Origin: Tragulus kanchil
Lineage: Eukaryota > Chordata > Mammalia > Artiodactyla > Tragulidae
Length of the DNA: 64,000 nucleotides
NCBI GenBank assembly: GCA_022376925.1
Contig: JAIOJX010000003.1
Location: 38,921,874-38,985,873, forward strand
Reading direction: 5' to 3'
Part shown: positions 1-11,403 of the stretch, piece after piece
How the letters are laid out: every line of letters starts with the position of its first letter
Position numbering within the stretch: position 1 is the first letter of the stretch
Made by a program: the position numbers and the translations under genes
The notes under the pieces: model-generated
Seen by the model: the letters and a program-made list of their open reading frames with translations, nothing else
Told to the model about the DNA's origin: nothing
Databases searched by the model: none

Positions 1-52
1 CTATTTTTTTCACATATTGATAGTATAGGTTTTCATGCTGCTTCCTTTGTGT
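1..52 (-). mobile_element. L1 3'-end fragment
   Basis: Short stretch resembling the antisense of the ruminant L1 3' end seen more fully at 29.9-30.3 kb and 62.4-62.8 kb (a 'cacatat..agtatagg.tt.catg' string). The element is cut by the window edge. Positions 53-267 are AT-rich with no recognised feature. Confidence 0.5.
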
Positions 53-278
53 ATGTATGTCTTGAAGCGCACAAAAATGTACTTTCAAAGAGACTTGACA
101 AATTGTGTTCTTAAAATTAAAAAATGAACTTGATGCCATTCCTTTTTTTCCTTTCTTTTTTTGTTGACACCATTTTTTTATGCACTTAGTTCTCTAAGTC
201 TATACTGTTTTTTTGTTTCTCTTACGATATTTAGTATTTTCTGAGCTTTATTCAGTTAGCCAGTTTTCACCCATATAT

Positions 279-617
279 ATATATTTTTAAAAATTTATTT
301 ATTTATTTTACATTTTGGGTGAGGGTCGGGTTGGGGAGGGAGGGGAGCGGGTGGGCCATTTCTATTGGTCTTTCATTTGTCTGTTTTCATCCGTCTTTGT
401 TCTTTGGCTCCTGTGGGCCTCCCATCGCTGTGGCGTCTGTCGTCGCAGAGCACCGGCTCTGGGGGCATGCGCTCCAGAGCTCCAGCTCGGTAATTGGACA
501 CATCGGTCCAGTCGCTCTGCGGCACGTGGGATCTTCCCAGACCAGGGATCGAACCAGCGCCCCTTGCACTGCAAGGCGGTGTCCTTACCCACTAGACCAC
601 CAGGGGAAGGGAAGCCC
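279..617 (-). mobile_element. GC-rich tRNA-Glu/CHR-type SINE with TSD
   Basis: Full-length antisense SINE. The tail appears as AT-rich sequence on the left, followed by a G-rich 'ggttggggagggagggg' block, the CCAGAGCTCC body and the tRNA-derived head ending 'accaggggaag'. The 11-base direct repeat cacccatatat flanks it at 268-278 and 618-628, marking a target-primed insertion. The retained CpGs suggest a fairly young copy. Confidence 0.88.
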
Positions 618-628
618 CACCCATATAT

Positions 629-1003
629 TTTAAAAAGATCATTTTTAGTTTTTCCTCAGAGTTGAGGGGGTCCGTAGCTCTGAGAATATACAAACAAGGA
701 AACCAGAGAAATAGAAATCTGGAAATGTTTCCATGACTCTCTTGGCCTTCCGAGTACTTTGTGGTATTCTGGATAGGTAGATCTCTCTCCTCCTGTTTGC
801 TGTAGTCATGTCTTTTTTTTTTTTTTTTCCCTTTTGGTTCTCTCCCCTTATGATCTGAGGTGGATTTAATCTATCTTGGCTTCGTGGTCCTGACCTACAA
901 TATCTAGGGTAAGATAAAGAGGTATACCCAGAGACTGCCACTTATGAATGGTGTCTTATCATGATGATGAGGGTGTTTACTGTCAGAGCTCATTTATCAT
1001 AAG
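629..1003. other. Unique sequence
   Basis: No gene or clear repeat seen except a poly-T run near 811-828. A 98-codon antisense open frame here has no recognisable domain. Confidence 0.4.
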
Positions 1004-1004
1004 C

Positions 1005-1153
1005 TGGAGGTTCTCAAACTGGAGTGTGTGTTAGAATCACATGGTGGGCTTGTTGGAACAGACCGGGGGCCCCCACCCTCAGTTTCTGGTGCTGTCAAAT
1101 TTCCTGATGATGTTGATCCTGATGACCTAGGGACCACAGTTTGAGAACCACTG
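1005..1153 (+). mobile_element. MER5A-like hAT element
   Basis: Non-autonomous DNA transposon. It opens with a GGTTCTCAAACT-type terminal repeat and ends with the inverted AGTTTGAGAACCACTG. The internal 'agaatcacatgg.gggcttgtt' matches the well-known mammalian MER5A pattern. Ancient fossil. Confidence 0.85.
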
Positions 1154-1483
1154 CCCAGAGTGACTTTGTTCATCTGGTTGATTATATAATCATTTCCGTT
1201 TCCTTGGTTATTTTCGCAGCTATTCTCAAACTTGAAAGTTCAAGGTGAGAGTGAGGAGGAATAGTACCTACAGCAGATTTTAAAGAAATGCTTCATTATA
1301 GGTTAATAATGTGGTGTATTTTTGCTAGATAGACATTATTCTCCCAGACATGCTGACACTAGCCAGATGTTGAGTGAAAACTGGACCTTTCAAGCCAAAG
1401 GTTTAGGTTCTTCAGATGGAATAAACAATTTTTTGAGGAATATATTCTAATGTTAAATTAGGATAGGTTTTTTTCCCCCAGTT
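1154..1483. other. Unique sequence
   Basis: No recognisable gene, repeat or RNA. Confidence 0.4.
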
Positions 1484-1590
1484 TTTATTTATTTATTTAT
1501 TTTTAAAACTTTTATTTTACTTTTAACTTTTACAGAGTTTTGTTGTTTACAGATATGTATGTTCTCACATTAGTCATATGTATAGGATAG
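1484..1590 (-). mobile_element. L1 3'-end fragment
   Basis: (TTTA)-rich antisense tail followed by 'acagagttttgttgtttacag', the 3' end of the ruminant L1 type found at 50.6 kb. Severely 5'-truncated. Confidence 0.75.
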
Positions 1591-2120
1591 ATTTTTGAGA
1601 AACATCAAAGCTTTATTTATTTGCATCTGCAGATATAACATGAGAAGACATAAATATATTGAATATATTGGCTAGTAAGAAAATTGGGCGAAAAGAAACA
1701 GAGTTGACGACTTGGTGAAAATGATTATGGCCACTCTGAGTAATTATTGCAAACTTTTCTCTCCTCCTCCTTCCTTCTCTTTCTTCTTTTCTAAATCTCA
1801 GGGCTTTTATTTATTTTTTAAAAAATCATCTAGATGGTGGTTTTAGACTCCCGTTTCCTTTGGACTATGTTGCCATGTTGTAACTTAGATGTGTCTCCTT
1901 GTTAGATGAGGGACAGATCAGTTATAAATTAATTTTGTAGGACATTCAGAATTATTTTATCAGGAAAAGGATTTTGCTTGAACTATGGTCTATATAAAAT
2001 ATTACTACAAATTTAATAATTCCTTGGGAGGCATCAGCTAAGCATGCCATTGGCTTGTTACTTTAAGGTTGCAATGTGATTACTAACCTACACTGTAGTA
2101 AGTCTATCTGAATAGCTTTT
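1591..2120. other. Unique AT-rich sequence
   Basis: No supported feature. Contains pyrimidine-rich tracts around 1760-1800. Confidence 0.4.
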
Positions 2121-2124
2121 TAAT

Positions 2125-2340
2125 GCTTAAAAGCTGACCTTTATTGAGCTCTTACTGGGTGATAGTACTGCCTCTAATGCTTGTCCTAGGTTATCACAGT
2201 TTGTCTTCACAATAGTGTAAAGTATGTATAGTCTTCCTCCCATTTTACAGATGAGAAAACTGAGGTAAAGAAAGGGTACACATTTCCCCAAAGACAAAAG
2301 GCTTGTAATGGTAGAAGCATATTCCAGTCTGGGTAAATAG
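2125..2340 (+). mobile_element. MIR-type SINE fossil
   Basis: Ordered matches to the MIR pattern: 'ttattgagctcttactg', then 'cccattttacagatgagaaa' and 'actgagg', then a decayed 3' part. Diverged, so an ancient mammalian copy. Confidence 0.75.
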
Positions 2341-2429
2341 TAAATAGTTCTCTTATCTGCTACTCTGAAAGTTAGTTTTTAGTTGTTAGAGTTAGGAAGC
2401 TTTATGCTTCCACCTTTTCCATTTTTTAA

Positions 2430-2815
2430 AAAAATACTGTTTTATTTTATTTTGTTTTCCAGTTTTGAGGTATAATTAAATAGCCAAAATTATATATGTT
2501 TAAAGGTACAGTGTGGTATTTTGATAGACATATCAAATGGAAGGTTTACCACAGTCATGCTAATTAACATATCCATTAACTCACACGATTATTGTTTTGT
2601 CTATGTGTATATGGTGAGAAAACTCAAGATCTTCTCTTTTAGCAAAATTCAAGTATACCATATGGTGTTATTAACTATAGTCATCATGCTCTCTGTCCCT
2701 TAGATCCTCAGAACTTTCTCATCCTGTGTAACTGAAAGTTGGTTCCCTTTGACCAACATCTATCTCCTTGTGCCTCCCTGGCAACCACTGTTCTACTCGC
2801 TATATTTGTGAGTTT
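2430..2815 (-). mobile_element. Old L1 3'-UTR, antisense
   Basis: Antisense old L1 3'-UTR text ('ttgaggtataatt', the 'aacatatccattaac' segment, 'ctccctggcaaccac'). Host for the young L1 insertion that follows. The host resumes at about 3061-3115. Confidence 0.65.
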
Positions 2816-2826
2816 GACTTTTTTAA

Positions 2827-3060
2827 AAATTATTTTTGTTTTACTTTTTGCTTTTACAGAGTTTTGTTGTTTACATATATGTATAATCCCAGATTAGTCA
2901 TATGTATATCCCATCCCCTCCCTCCACCACCCCTTTCCAGTCCCCCCATCCTACCCCTCTAGGCTGTTGTAGAGCCCCCATGGAGGATCCCTTATTCCCA
3001 CAGCACATTAGAATAGTTACCTCTTTTACATGTGGTAGTATAGGTTTCCATGTTATGAGG
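2827..3060 (-). mobile_element. Young L1 3' end nested in old L1
   Basis: Antisense L1 3' end ('gagttttgttgtttacatat', 'cccagattagtcatatgtat'). It is flanked by ttgacttttt(t)aaa at about 2814 and 3061, a likely target-site duplication inside the older L1. Confidence 0.78.
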
Positions 3061-3361
3061 TTGACTTTTTAAATTCCATATTTAAGGGAGATCATGCAGT
3101 ATTGGTCCATTTCCTCCCACAATTAATTAAAAATCTCCACAGTTAAGGGTCATTAAGCTTGTAAAATAATAATGAAGTGCTGAATGCAAGCTTGGGATAT
3201 AGTTATGCCAGTGTGTCTTTTTGTTTTAATGGAAAGTTAAAAGTCTGTCTGATTTGTTGGCTGGTGTAGCTGAACTCTAGTGTAAATCTTTTATGTGGTA
3301 TCTTCAGGAGTGGCAGGGAGGTCGACCATGAGAGTGTTTTTGCAACCTTTATAACTGTTTT

Positions 3362-3576
3362 GAAGTGAAGTGTTAGTGGCTCAGTCATCTCTGACTCTTT
3401 GTGACCCTAGACTCTTTGTAGCCCGCCAGACTCCTCCATCCATGGAATTCTCTAGGCAAGAATACCGGAATGGATTGCCATTCCCTTCACCAGGGGTTCT
3501 TTTCAATCCAGCGATTGAACCCTGGTCTCCTGCACTGTAGGCAGATTCTTTACCATCTGAGCTACCAGGGAAATCC
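3362..3576 (-). mobile_element. Bov-tA SINE
   Basis: Antisense pecoran Bov-tA. Shows 'tctgactctttgtgaccc', 'catggaattctc..ggcaagaatac', and a tRNA-like head ending 'ctaccagggaaatcc'. Lies inside D1 copy 1. Confidence 0.92.
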
Positions 3577-3901
3577 TTATAATTAGTTTAATTAGAATGA
3601 AAAATCTTTAGGATATGTGTTTACCACAGTCAAGCTAATTAACATATCCATTAACTCACACGATTATTGTTTTGTCTATGTGTATATGGTGAGAAAACTC
3701 AAGATCTTCTCTTTTAGCAAAATTCAAGTATACCATATAGTGTTATTAACTATAGTCATCATGCTCTCTGTCCCTTAGATCCTCAGAACTTTCTCATCCT
3801 GTGTAACTGAAAGTTGGTTCCCTTTGACCAACATCTATCTCCTTGTGCCTCCCTGGCAACCACTGTTCTACTCGCTATATTTGTGAGTTTGACTTTTTTA
3901 A

Positions 3902-4135
3902 AAATTATTTTTGTTTTACTTTTTGCTTTTACAGAGTTTTGTTGTTTACATATATGTATAATCCCAGATTAGTCATATGTATATCCCATCCCCTCCCTCC
4001 ACCACCCCTTTCCAGTCCCCCCATCCTACCCCTCTAGGCTGTTGTAGAGCCCCCATGGAGGATCCCTTATTCCCACAGCACATTAGAATAGTTACCTCTT
4101 TTACATGTGGTAGTATAGGTTTCCATGTTATGAGG
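3902..4135 (-). mobile_element. Young L1 3' end (D1 copy 2)
   Basis: Near-identical second copy of the L1 fragment at 2827-3060, carried by the tandem duplication rather than a new insertion. Confidence 0.78.
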
Positions 4136-4436
4136 TTGACTTTTTAAATTCCATATTTAAGGGAGATCATGCAGTATTGGTCCATTTCCTCCCACAATTA
4201 ATTAAAAATCTCCACAGTTAAGGGTCATTAAGCTTGTAAAATAATAATGAAGTGCTGAATGCAAGCTTGGGATATAGTTATGCCAGTGTGTCTTTTTGTT
4301 TTAATGGAAAGTTAAAAGTCTGTCTGATTTGTTGGCTGGTGTAGCTGAACTCTAGTGTAAATCTTTTATGTGGTATCTTCAGGAGTGGCAGGGAGGTCGA
4401 CCATGAGAGTGTTTTTGCAACCTTTATAACTGTTTT

Positions 4437-4651
4437 GAAGTGAAGTGTTAGTGGCTCAGTCATCTCTGACTCTTTGTGACCCTAGACTCTTTGTAGCCCG
4501 CCAGACTCCTCCATCCATGGAATTCTCTAGGCAAGAATACCGGAATGGATTGCCATTCCCTTCACCAGGGCTTCTTTTCAATCCAGCGATTGAACCCTGG
4601 TCTCCTGCACTGTAGGCAGATTCTTTACCATCTGAGCTACCAGGGAAATCC
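4437..4651 (-). mobile_element. Bov-tA SINE (D1 copy 2)
   Basis: Duplicate of 3362-3576 at the 1075-base offset, with one visible substitution (ggttctttt becomes gcttctttt). Confidence 0.92.
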
Positions 4652-4698
4652 TTATAATTAGTTTAATTAGAATGAAAAATCTTTAGGATATGTGTTTA

Positions 4699-5277
4699 AG
4701 AACAGGTACAGTCATACACTTGAATTTATTTTATTGACTCATAAAGGATATAAATATTGTAAAGTATAACAAAATAGAAAGTATAAATTATAAACTGTAT
4801 TGCAATATAGAAGTATATAATTATAAAGTGTGGAAAGTATAAAATATAAAAATAATGCATCTTGCCATCATTATAAAACATATACAATAAAACAAGAAAT
4901 ATTGGCAACAAGTCACGCTATTTTAATTACCTTGGGTTAAAGGGAAAGAATATGTAAATTTTAAGGTTAGATTAAGCCCGGTGACCTGATGGGCTGATTT
5001 ATCATTTTGTAGGAGTTCAAATAGGGAAAAGTAGTTCAAAATAAGCAATAATAGGTCCAAAGTAACGTCAGCATGCTGAACCCATGATGTGGCATCCCGT
5101 GCCATAGCCATACGTTTTGGAAAATAACATTTTTTTTATCACATCAAATTTAGCTCATTAGTATAATTGTTAGTGGTTTTATACTTGTTTGTGAGTATTT
5201 TGTAAATTGGTTTTGGTTTGAAAAATTTTTTAAAGCTAGAGTTATAAGCATCTGAAGTTTATATCTATCTTTTTGTT
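4699..5277. other. Unique, very AT-rich stretch
   Basis: Contains a 4740-4890 tract built of 'gtataaa/ataaagtat' words. No recognised element or gene. Confidence 0.45.
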
Positions 5278-5482
5278 ATGTTAGTTGCTCAATTGTGTCC
5301 AACTCTTTGTGGACCCATGCACTGTAGCTCACCAGGCTCCTCTGTCCATGGAATTTTCCAGGAAAGAATACTGGAATGAGTTGCCCTTTCCTTCTCCAGG
5401 GGATCTTTCTGACCCAGGGACTGAATCCAGGTCTCCCTCATTCCAGGCAGATTCTTTATTATATGAGCCACTAGGGAAGGCC
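5278..5482 (-). mobile_element. Bov-tA SINE
   Basis: Antisense copy starting 'gttgctcaattgtgtccaac' and ending in the tRNA-derived head 'gccactagggaaggccc'. Confidence 0.9.
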
Positions 5483-6192
5483 CAGATTTTTGTGAACGTA
5501 TTTAAATAAAGTAACAGTAAAATAATTGTGTTAATATCTTAATTTCTCTTTGAAAGGATTCTAAACAATTGTAAATTTGGAAAATTGGCTTGAGCTCTCA
5601 GATGTTATTCAATATGACTCCAATCATCTATGATTGTGACAGAGAAATATATGAGATTAAAATTTTGGTTGGTTTAATTTTAGATAATCTTAACACAGGC
5701 TTTTGCAGTCCTCTGAAAAAGATAGAGAGTCATTCTTTTCCAAGTCACTAATATCTTTCAAGTTTCATTTCTTGTGAGAGGTTGGATTGAAAAGAGGATC
5801 TCCAAGTAATGGGATCTTCCTGGTTAAATATAGAAGCCTAAATTTGCTGCTTCAGATCTTTTATTTTGTGGATGCCCTTAGCTAGTTGGATAGTCTTCAC
5901 TTTGGAACTGTTGAGAATTTTTACAGGAATATCTAAAATTCTTTAAGTTAGACCCATGTGGAAAGATACATTTATGGCTTAGGCTTTTACAGGCCAATAA
6001 GCGAATATGTTTTCTGGCCCCAAACAACTCCCACTTTTTTCAGGTTACCTTTTGCCCTGGTTTCAGCCACTCAGTTTTCATTAGCTAGCCAGTTCAAGGG
6101 ATTTCTCTGAGTTACCTGAAATTAAACTGGCCTTACTGCTTGGTTCTACAAATACTTTTTCTCCTTGGATTTCCAGTGGCATGTTCTTTATA
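5483..6192. other. Unique sequence
   Basis: No supported gene or repeat. Confidence 0.4.
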
Positions 6193-6412
6193 CCAGGCTT
6201 TGCAGGTGATGCTAGTGGTAAAGAACCTGCCTGCCAATGCACAAGATGTAAGACATGCAGGTACGACCCATGGGTTGGGAAGATCCCCTGGTAAAAGACA
6301 TGGCAACCCACTCCAAGTGTTTTTGTCTGGAGAACCCCATGGACCAGAGAACCCTGATGGGCTACAGTTCATGGGGTTGTGAAGAGTTGGACACATCTGA
6401 AGCAACTTAGCT
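6193..6412 (+). mobile_element. Bov-tA SINE, diverged
   Basis: Sense copy: 'gctagtggtaaagaacctgc', 'ttgggaagatcccctgg', 'gggctacagttcatggggtt'. More diverged than most copies here. Confidence 0.87.
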
Positions 6413-6736
6413 TGCACACACGTTCTTTGTACCGGATGGGACACTCTGTTATTCTGTTGGATCTACCTGATCCTCCACTTTGAAGACTACCCATTGTCTA
6501 TGTAGGACTCTTTAAATGTTGTGCATTGCCTGCTTGAGTGAATTTCTTTTCAGTTTTGAAAGCTGGTCTTCCTTCTTCTGGGGGATGATTCAGTGTCTGG
6601 ACCATCCCCTTCCTGTTGGCTCCCTCCAAAGCTGTTAGGCATTATTTACTGATTTTAGTTTGGTTTTCATACAGAGTTTTACTGATGCCTATTGGCATGA
6701 GCATAGCCTAGTGGTAATAGTTAGTAGGCATGACCC
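6413..6736. other. Unique sequence
   Basis: Nothing recognised. Confidence 0.4.
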
Positions 6737-6938
6737 CTCTATCCTCAGTCGCTTCAGTCGTGTCCAGATCTTTTCGACCCTAGCCCTCCAGGCTTCTCTG
6801 TCCATGGAGGCCTCCATGCAAGAATACTGGAGTGGGTTGCCATTTTCTTCTCCAGGGGATCTTCCAGATGCAGGGATTGAACCCCCGTCTCCTACACTGT
6901 AGGCAGTTTCTTTACCGTCAAGCCACCAGGGAAGCCCT
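6737..6938 (-). mobile_element. Bov-tA SINE
   Basis: Antisense copy: 'cagtcgcttcagtcgtgtcc', 'gcaagaatactggagtggg', head 'gccaccagggaagccc'. Confidence 0.9.
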
Positions 6939-7644
6939 GGTAAATGGCTCCACTATATTCACCCATAATTCTTTGTCTAATTTGAGGAGGATTCAAAAGA
7001 CTGCATTTAGGAAACGAGATTTCTTCTAGTTTCTAATAGTGCTGGCAGAGCAATATGAAAGTGAGTGGTATTATTTTTTTTGACAGTTCTTTGTATTTTA
7101 ACTTCCCCCATTGGTCCAGAATTCAAATGGCCAGTTTATTCTGTTTAAAATAATAATGACATTTGATACAATTGCCTGCTCTACATTTTTTAAATAAGAT
7201 GTGTCAGTTATAGTATTAACCAATAACTAATATGACATTCAGGATCTGGAAGTTAATTGATTTTAAACCTTTATTTCTGTTGGAAGTTAGGTTAAGATAT
7301 GTATTTGAAATTATATTGTTCATTTTAATAACTGGAGTGTGGACCTGACCAAATTAAATCTAGCTTAATTATTGAGAAAGTGTCAGAATTCTTTGAAATA
7401 AAGAGTATATAAATATAATCTTCAGTTTCCCAACTGTTCTTACTCAAGTCTACCTTTCAGCTTTACAGAGTTTACTTTCTCTTTTGCTTGATCCACTATA
7501 ATTATCCAGCATTGGATTTTAACTTTAGAAACTATGCTCTAACCTTCTGGGAACCATGTTAAAAATGATAGATATTCATTAATAATAATATTAGCTCTAA
7601 GCAGTATATATACATTTATTTTCATTTTCTGTATCGTTAATGTT
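6939..7644. other. Unique AT-rich sequence
   Basis: No supported feature. Confidence 0.4.
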
Positions 7645-7922
7645 TTTGCTTTTTTAATTTATTGGCCACTTCTGTTGATCTTTCATTCACTTATCTTTTT
7701 TTTTTTTTGTTCTTTGGCCTGTGTGGGCCTCCCATCGCAGTGACCTCTCTCGTTGCAGAGCACTGGCTCTGGGTGCATGTGCTCCAGAGCTCCAGCTCGG
7801 TAGCTGGACACATTGGTCCAGCTGTTCGGCAGCACGTGGGATCCTCCCAGGCCAGGGATCGAACTGGCGCCCCCTGCACTTTAAGGCAGTGTCCCTACCC
7901 ACTGGACCACCAGAGAAGCCCC
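7645..7922 (-). mobile_element. GC-rich tRNA-Glu/CHR-type SINE
   Basis: Antisense copy with the family body ('gtgggcctcccatcgcagtg', 'gtgctccagagctccagctc', 'ggacacattggtccagc') and head 'ggaccaccagagaagccc'. The G-rich tail-proximal block is missing. No clear TSD seen. Confidence 0.88.
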
Positions 7923-8207
7923 CATTTCTATTTTTTAAATTATGAAAGTTTGATAGCACAGTTACAGGAGACCTGGAAAATACAAAGTTACTTGCAGTTC
8001 CACAATATATTACAATTATTTTTTAAGTAGATAAATTAAGATTTTTGGTTGGAATCTTAATATCCAACTCTCAAAAATTAATAGAATGAACAGACAGAAA
8101 AATACAAGGTATAGTAGACCTGGAAAGCACTATGAACCAATTCAACATAATTAAGATTTATACAATTTTCACACAACAGTGGGATACAAATATATTTATT
8201 TTCTTGA
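7923..8207. other. Unique sequence
   Basis: AT-rich, nothing recognised. Confidence 0.35.
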
Positions 8208-8395
8208 TCAGAGGGCCTCAGACTTTAGCAGGCATCACCTGGAGGTGATTTATTTTAATACTGATTGCTGGACCCCCAGCCCCCAGAGTTTCTGGTTTGG
8301 TAAGTCTGAGGTGAGACAAATTTGCATCTCTATTCCCAGGTGACGCTGATGTTGCTGGTGCAGAACCACATTTTGAAAACCACAGCTCTCGACCA
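8208..8395 (+). mobile_element. MER5A-like hAT element
   Basis: 'ggcatcacctggaggtgatt', 'ctggacccccagcccccaga', 'aggtgacgctgatgttgctgg', and terminal 'ttttgaaaaccac' fit the MER5A pattern. Diverged fossil. Confidence 0.82.
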
Positions 8396-8396
8396 G

Positions 8397-8598
8397 GGGC
8401 TGGCATATGGTGGCCTTTCTTTTGTAAATACAGTTTTCTGTGAACACAATCCCCCTTAACCCATTTGCACAATATCTGGCTGCTTTCATGCGGCCATGAC
8501 AGTATCCAGTATTTTGCGACAGAGAAATATGGCCACCAAGCCCCAGATCTTTATTATCTGGCAGTTTATAGAAAATATTTGCTGACTCCTGCTCTAGA
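8397..8598 (-). mobile_element. Ancient DNA-transposon fragment (family unassigned)
   Basis: Ends 'caggggctggcatatgg' and 'aaaatatttgctgactcctg'. Internal 'ttgtaaatacagttt' and 'ctttcatgcggccatgacag' match a common mammalian hAT-type repeat built around 'gtcagcaaac..tttctgtaaa'. I cannot name it safely. Confidence 0.55.
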
Positions 8599-8929
8599 CA
8601 ATCCTGTTAAAAATAGGTCTCTTTATCCCTATTTAATAGGTGAGAAAACTCTCAGTAATTTTCCTAGGAATGCAAGTCAGCAGTATTGGCAGATGTGGAT
8701 TTCCAAACTTCAGGTACTTTCTACAACCCACTTTGTAAATTTTTACTGATGGCCCTCAAGTGTATCTGTAGAGCTGAGCTCTCCTCAGAGCCCTAGAGAC
8801 TTGCTTGAACTTTGCACTTGAACATGTAGTTGCTAGTGCTCATAACCTGGGGATTCTATTTGAGTCTTAGTTTTTGCTTCCTAAGTACAGCCCTTGAAGG
8901 CAGTCATCATGTGGACTCTGCCTTCAGAA
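8599..8929. other. Mostly unique; weak MIR-like part
   Basis: 'atttaataggtgagaaaact' around 8630-8650 is reminiscent of MIR. The rest is unassigned. Confidence 0.3.
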
Positions 8930-9068
8930 CTTTTTTTTTTTTTTTTTTCACTTTTTGGCTGCACTGGGCGTATGGGATCTTAGTTGATCTTGGTTCCCCG
9001 ACCAGGGATGGACTCTCCTCTTCTGCAGTGGAAACCCTATGTCTTAACCACTGGACTGCTAGAGAAGT
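8930..9068 (-). mobile_element. Short tRNA-derived SINE
   Basis: Poly-T, then 'tttggctgcactgggcgtat', 'gttccccgaccagggatgg' and head 'aaccactggactgctagagaag'. A short monomeric tRNA-type ruminant SINE, antisense. Confidence 0.82.
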
Positions 9069-9084
9069 CTGAGACTTAGTTATT

Positions 9085-9260
9085 CATGTGTCCCTGTCTC
9101 TCCATGACCACTGCCACCACCTGGGTCTAACTCCCATCATGTCTTTCTGAGACTATTAGACTCCTCTTGCTCTCCTATCAGTCAAACCGGAGCAGATTCC
9201 CTCTGTGCTCAGAGTAATAGGCAAATTCTCCTCACGTGACCCTGCATGACGCCACGCCCT
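9085..9260 (-). mobile_element. L2-like fragment
   Basis: 'ctctccatgaccactgccac' and 'tctttctgagactattagac' resemble the L2 'cccactgccaccaccctggt' region. Orientation and family are tentative. A copy lies at about 10258-10432. Confidence 0.5.
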
Positions 9261-9494
9261 CACTTCCCTAGGCTCCTCTTAGACGGCTCCTCTCAGAAGT
9301 TTAGTGAGGCCGCCAACCTGAGAACAGGAGTTTCAGCCATTCTTAACCAAGTCCAACTGAGATCACTCTGGAGGCTTTGCAAGTGTGGTTCCCATTCTTT
9401 GGTAGGTTAGTTTTCTTCTCAGGTTTCAGGTCTTTGCTTGACTTACAAATACCACTTCCTCAGATTGACCTCTGACAACTAATAAATTCATTTC

Positions 9495-9846
9495 AGTTCA
9501 GTTGCTCAGTTGTGTCCGACTCTTTGCGATTCGGTGGACTGTGGTATGCCAGGCTTCCCTGTCCTTCACCCTCTCCTGGAGCCTGCTTAAACGCATGTCC
9601 ATTGACGCAGTGATGCCATCCAACCATCTCATCCTCTGTTCCCTTCTCCTTCTGCCTTCTATTTTTCCCAGCATCAGTCTCTCTTCCAGTGACTCCGCTC
9701 TTTGCGTCAGGTGGCCAAAGTATTGGAGCTTCAGCATCAGCATCAGTCCTTGCAATGACTATGCACAGTTGATTTACTTTAGGATTGATTTGATCTCTTT
9801 GCAGTCCAGGGAACTCACAAAAGTCTTCTCCAGCACCACAGTTCAG
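9495..9846. mobile_element. ART2A/Bov-A type element
   Basis: 'cagttcagttgctcagttgt', 'gatgccatccaaccatctca', 'caggtggccaaagtattgga', 'cttctccagcaccacagttc' in order. This is the ruminant artiodactyl composite SINE related to the BovB 3' end. Lies in D2 copy 1. Confidence 0.9.
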
Positions 9847-10230
9847 TAGATATCTCAAATTTTCACTTCTGTCTCAGCCCTTTGTTCATATTCCTTCGAC
9901 ATTCCATATTTCAAAGTAATTTTAAAAACAGTTTCTCTGTCAACCATCTCTAGAAGGTAAGCTCCAAAGAGAGAGCCATGTTGTCTGGTCATGGTTGTGC
10001 CCTCTGACCTAGTTCTATAGTAAGAATTCTTGCTCACAAGTTGAAATTAAATTCCGTAAGAATTGGTCCCTGCCCTCAAGGTATTTAAATCCACTGGTGA
10101 GAACTTAAAAAGTCTACTGGCAGTGATACACGTAGGCTCTTACTTGTTCCTTTTCGTTAACTTTAAGAAATGTTGATTGTATAATATTATCTTCTGTGAT
10201 GAATGTTTATAATTTTAGATACATCATATT
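9847..10230. other. Unique sequence in D2
   Basis: No feature recognised. Repeated at about 11020-11403. Confidence 0.4.
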
Positions 10231-10666
10231 CATGTGTAAGTCTGAGACTTAGTTATTCATGTGTCCCTGTCTCTCCATGACCACTGCCACCACCTGGGTC
10301 TAACTCCCATCATGTCTTTCTGAGACTATTAGACTCCTCTTGCTCTCCTATCAGTCAAACCGGAGCAGATTCCCTCTGTGCTCAGAGTAATAGGCAAATT
10401 CTCCTCACGTGACCCTGCATGACGCCACGCCTCACTTCCCTAGGCTCCTCTTAGACGGCTCCTCTCAGAAGTTTAGTGAGGCCGCCAACCTGAGAACAGG
10501 AGTTTCAGCCATTCTTAACCAAGTCCAACTGAGATCACTCTGGAGGCTTTGCAAGTGTGGTTCCCATTCTTTGGTAGGTTAGTTTTCTTCTCAGGTTTCA
10601 GGTCTTTGCTTGACTTACAAATACCACTTCCTCAGATTGACCTCTGACAACTAATAAATTCATTTC

Positions 10667-11019
10667 AGTTCAGTCGCTCAGTTGTGTCCGACTCTTTGCG
10701 ATTCGGTGGACTGTGGTATGCCAGGCTTCCCTGTCCTTCACCCTCTCCTGGAGCCTACTTAAACGCATGTCCATTGACGCAGTGATGCCATCCAACCATC
10801 TCATCCTCTGTTCCCTTCTCCTTCTGCCTTCTATTTTTCCCAGCATCAGTCTCTCTTCCAGTGACTCCGCTCTTTGCGTCAGGTGGCCAAAGTATTGGAG
10901 CTTCAGCATCAGCATCAGTCCTTGCAATGACTATGCACAGTTGATTTACTTTAGGATTGATTTGATCTCTTTGCAGTCCAGGGAACTCACAAAAGTCTTC
11001 TCCAGCACCACAGTTCAGT
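10667..11019. mobile_element. ART2A/Bov-A type element (D2 copy 2)
   Basis: Second copy of 9495-9846, differing at single bases (gttgctcag/gtcgctcag and gcctgctta/gcctactta). Confidence 0.9.
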
Positions 11020-11403
11020 AGATATCTCAAATTTTCACTTCTGTCTCAGCCCTTTGTTCATTTTCCTTTCGACATTCCATATTTCAAAGTAATTTTAAAA
11101 ACAGTTTCTCTGTCAACCATCTCTAGAAGGTAAGCTCCAAAGAGAGAGCCATGTTGTCTGGTCATGGTTGTGCCCTCTGACCTAGTTCTATAGTAAGAAT
11201 TCTTGCTCACAAGTTGAAATTAAATTCAGTAAGAATTGGTCCCTGCCCTCAAGGTATTTAAATCCACTGGTGAGAACTTAAAAAGTCTACTGGCAGTGAT
11301 ACACGTAGGCTCTTACTTGTTCCTTTTCGTTAACTTTAAGAAATGTTGATTGTATAATATTATCTTCTGTGATGAATGTTTATAATTTTAGATACATCAT
11401 ATT

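Larger units (their letters stand above)
2544..4698. repeat. Tandem duplication D1, 1075-bp period
   Basis: Copy 1 is 2544-3618 and copy 2 is 3619-4693. The 5-base word gttta lies at both boundaries and at the far end (2544, 3619, 4694), so the period is exactly 1075. Only a few substitutions separate the copies (for example tcatgct/tcaagct and catatggtg/catatagtg). The unit contains old L1, young L1 and a Bov-tA, so it is not one mobile element. Confidence 0.97.
9065..11403. repeat. Tandem duplication D2, 1173-bp period
   Basis: Copy 1 is about 9065-10230 and copy 2 about 10238-11403. The junction has a 7-base filler (catgtgt, 10231-10237). The filler plus the preceding 'att' also occurs 15-25 bases downstream as 'attcatgtgt'. 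Single-base indels separate the copies (cacgccctc/cacgcctc). The unit carries an L2-like piece and an ART2A element. Confidence 0.96.
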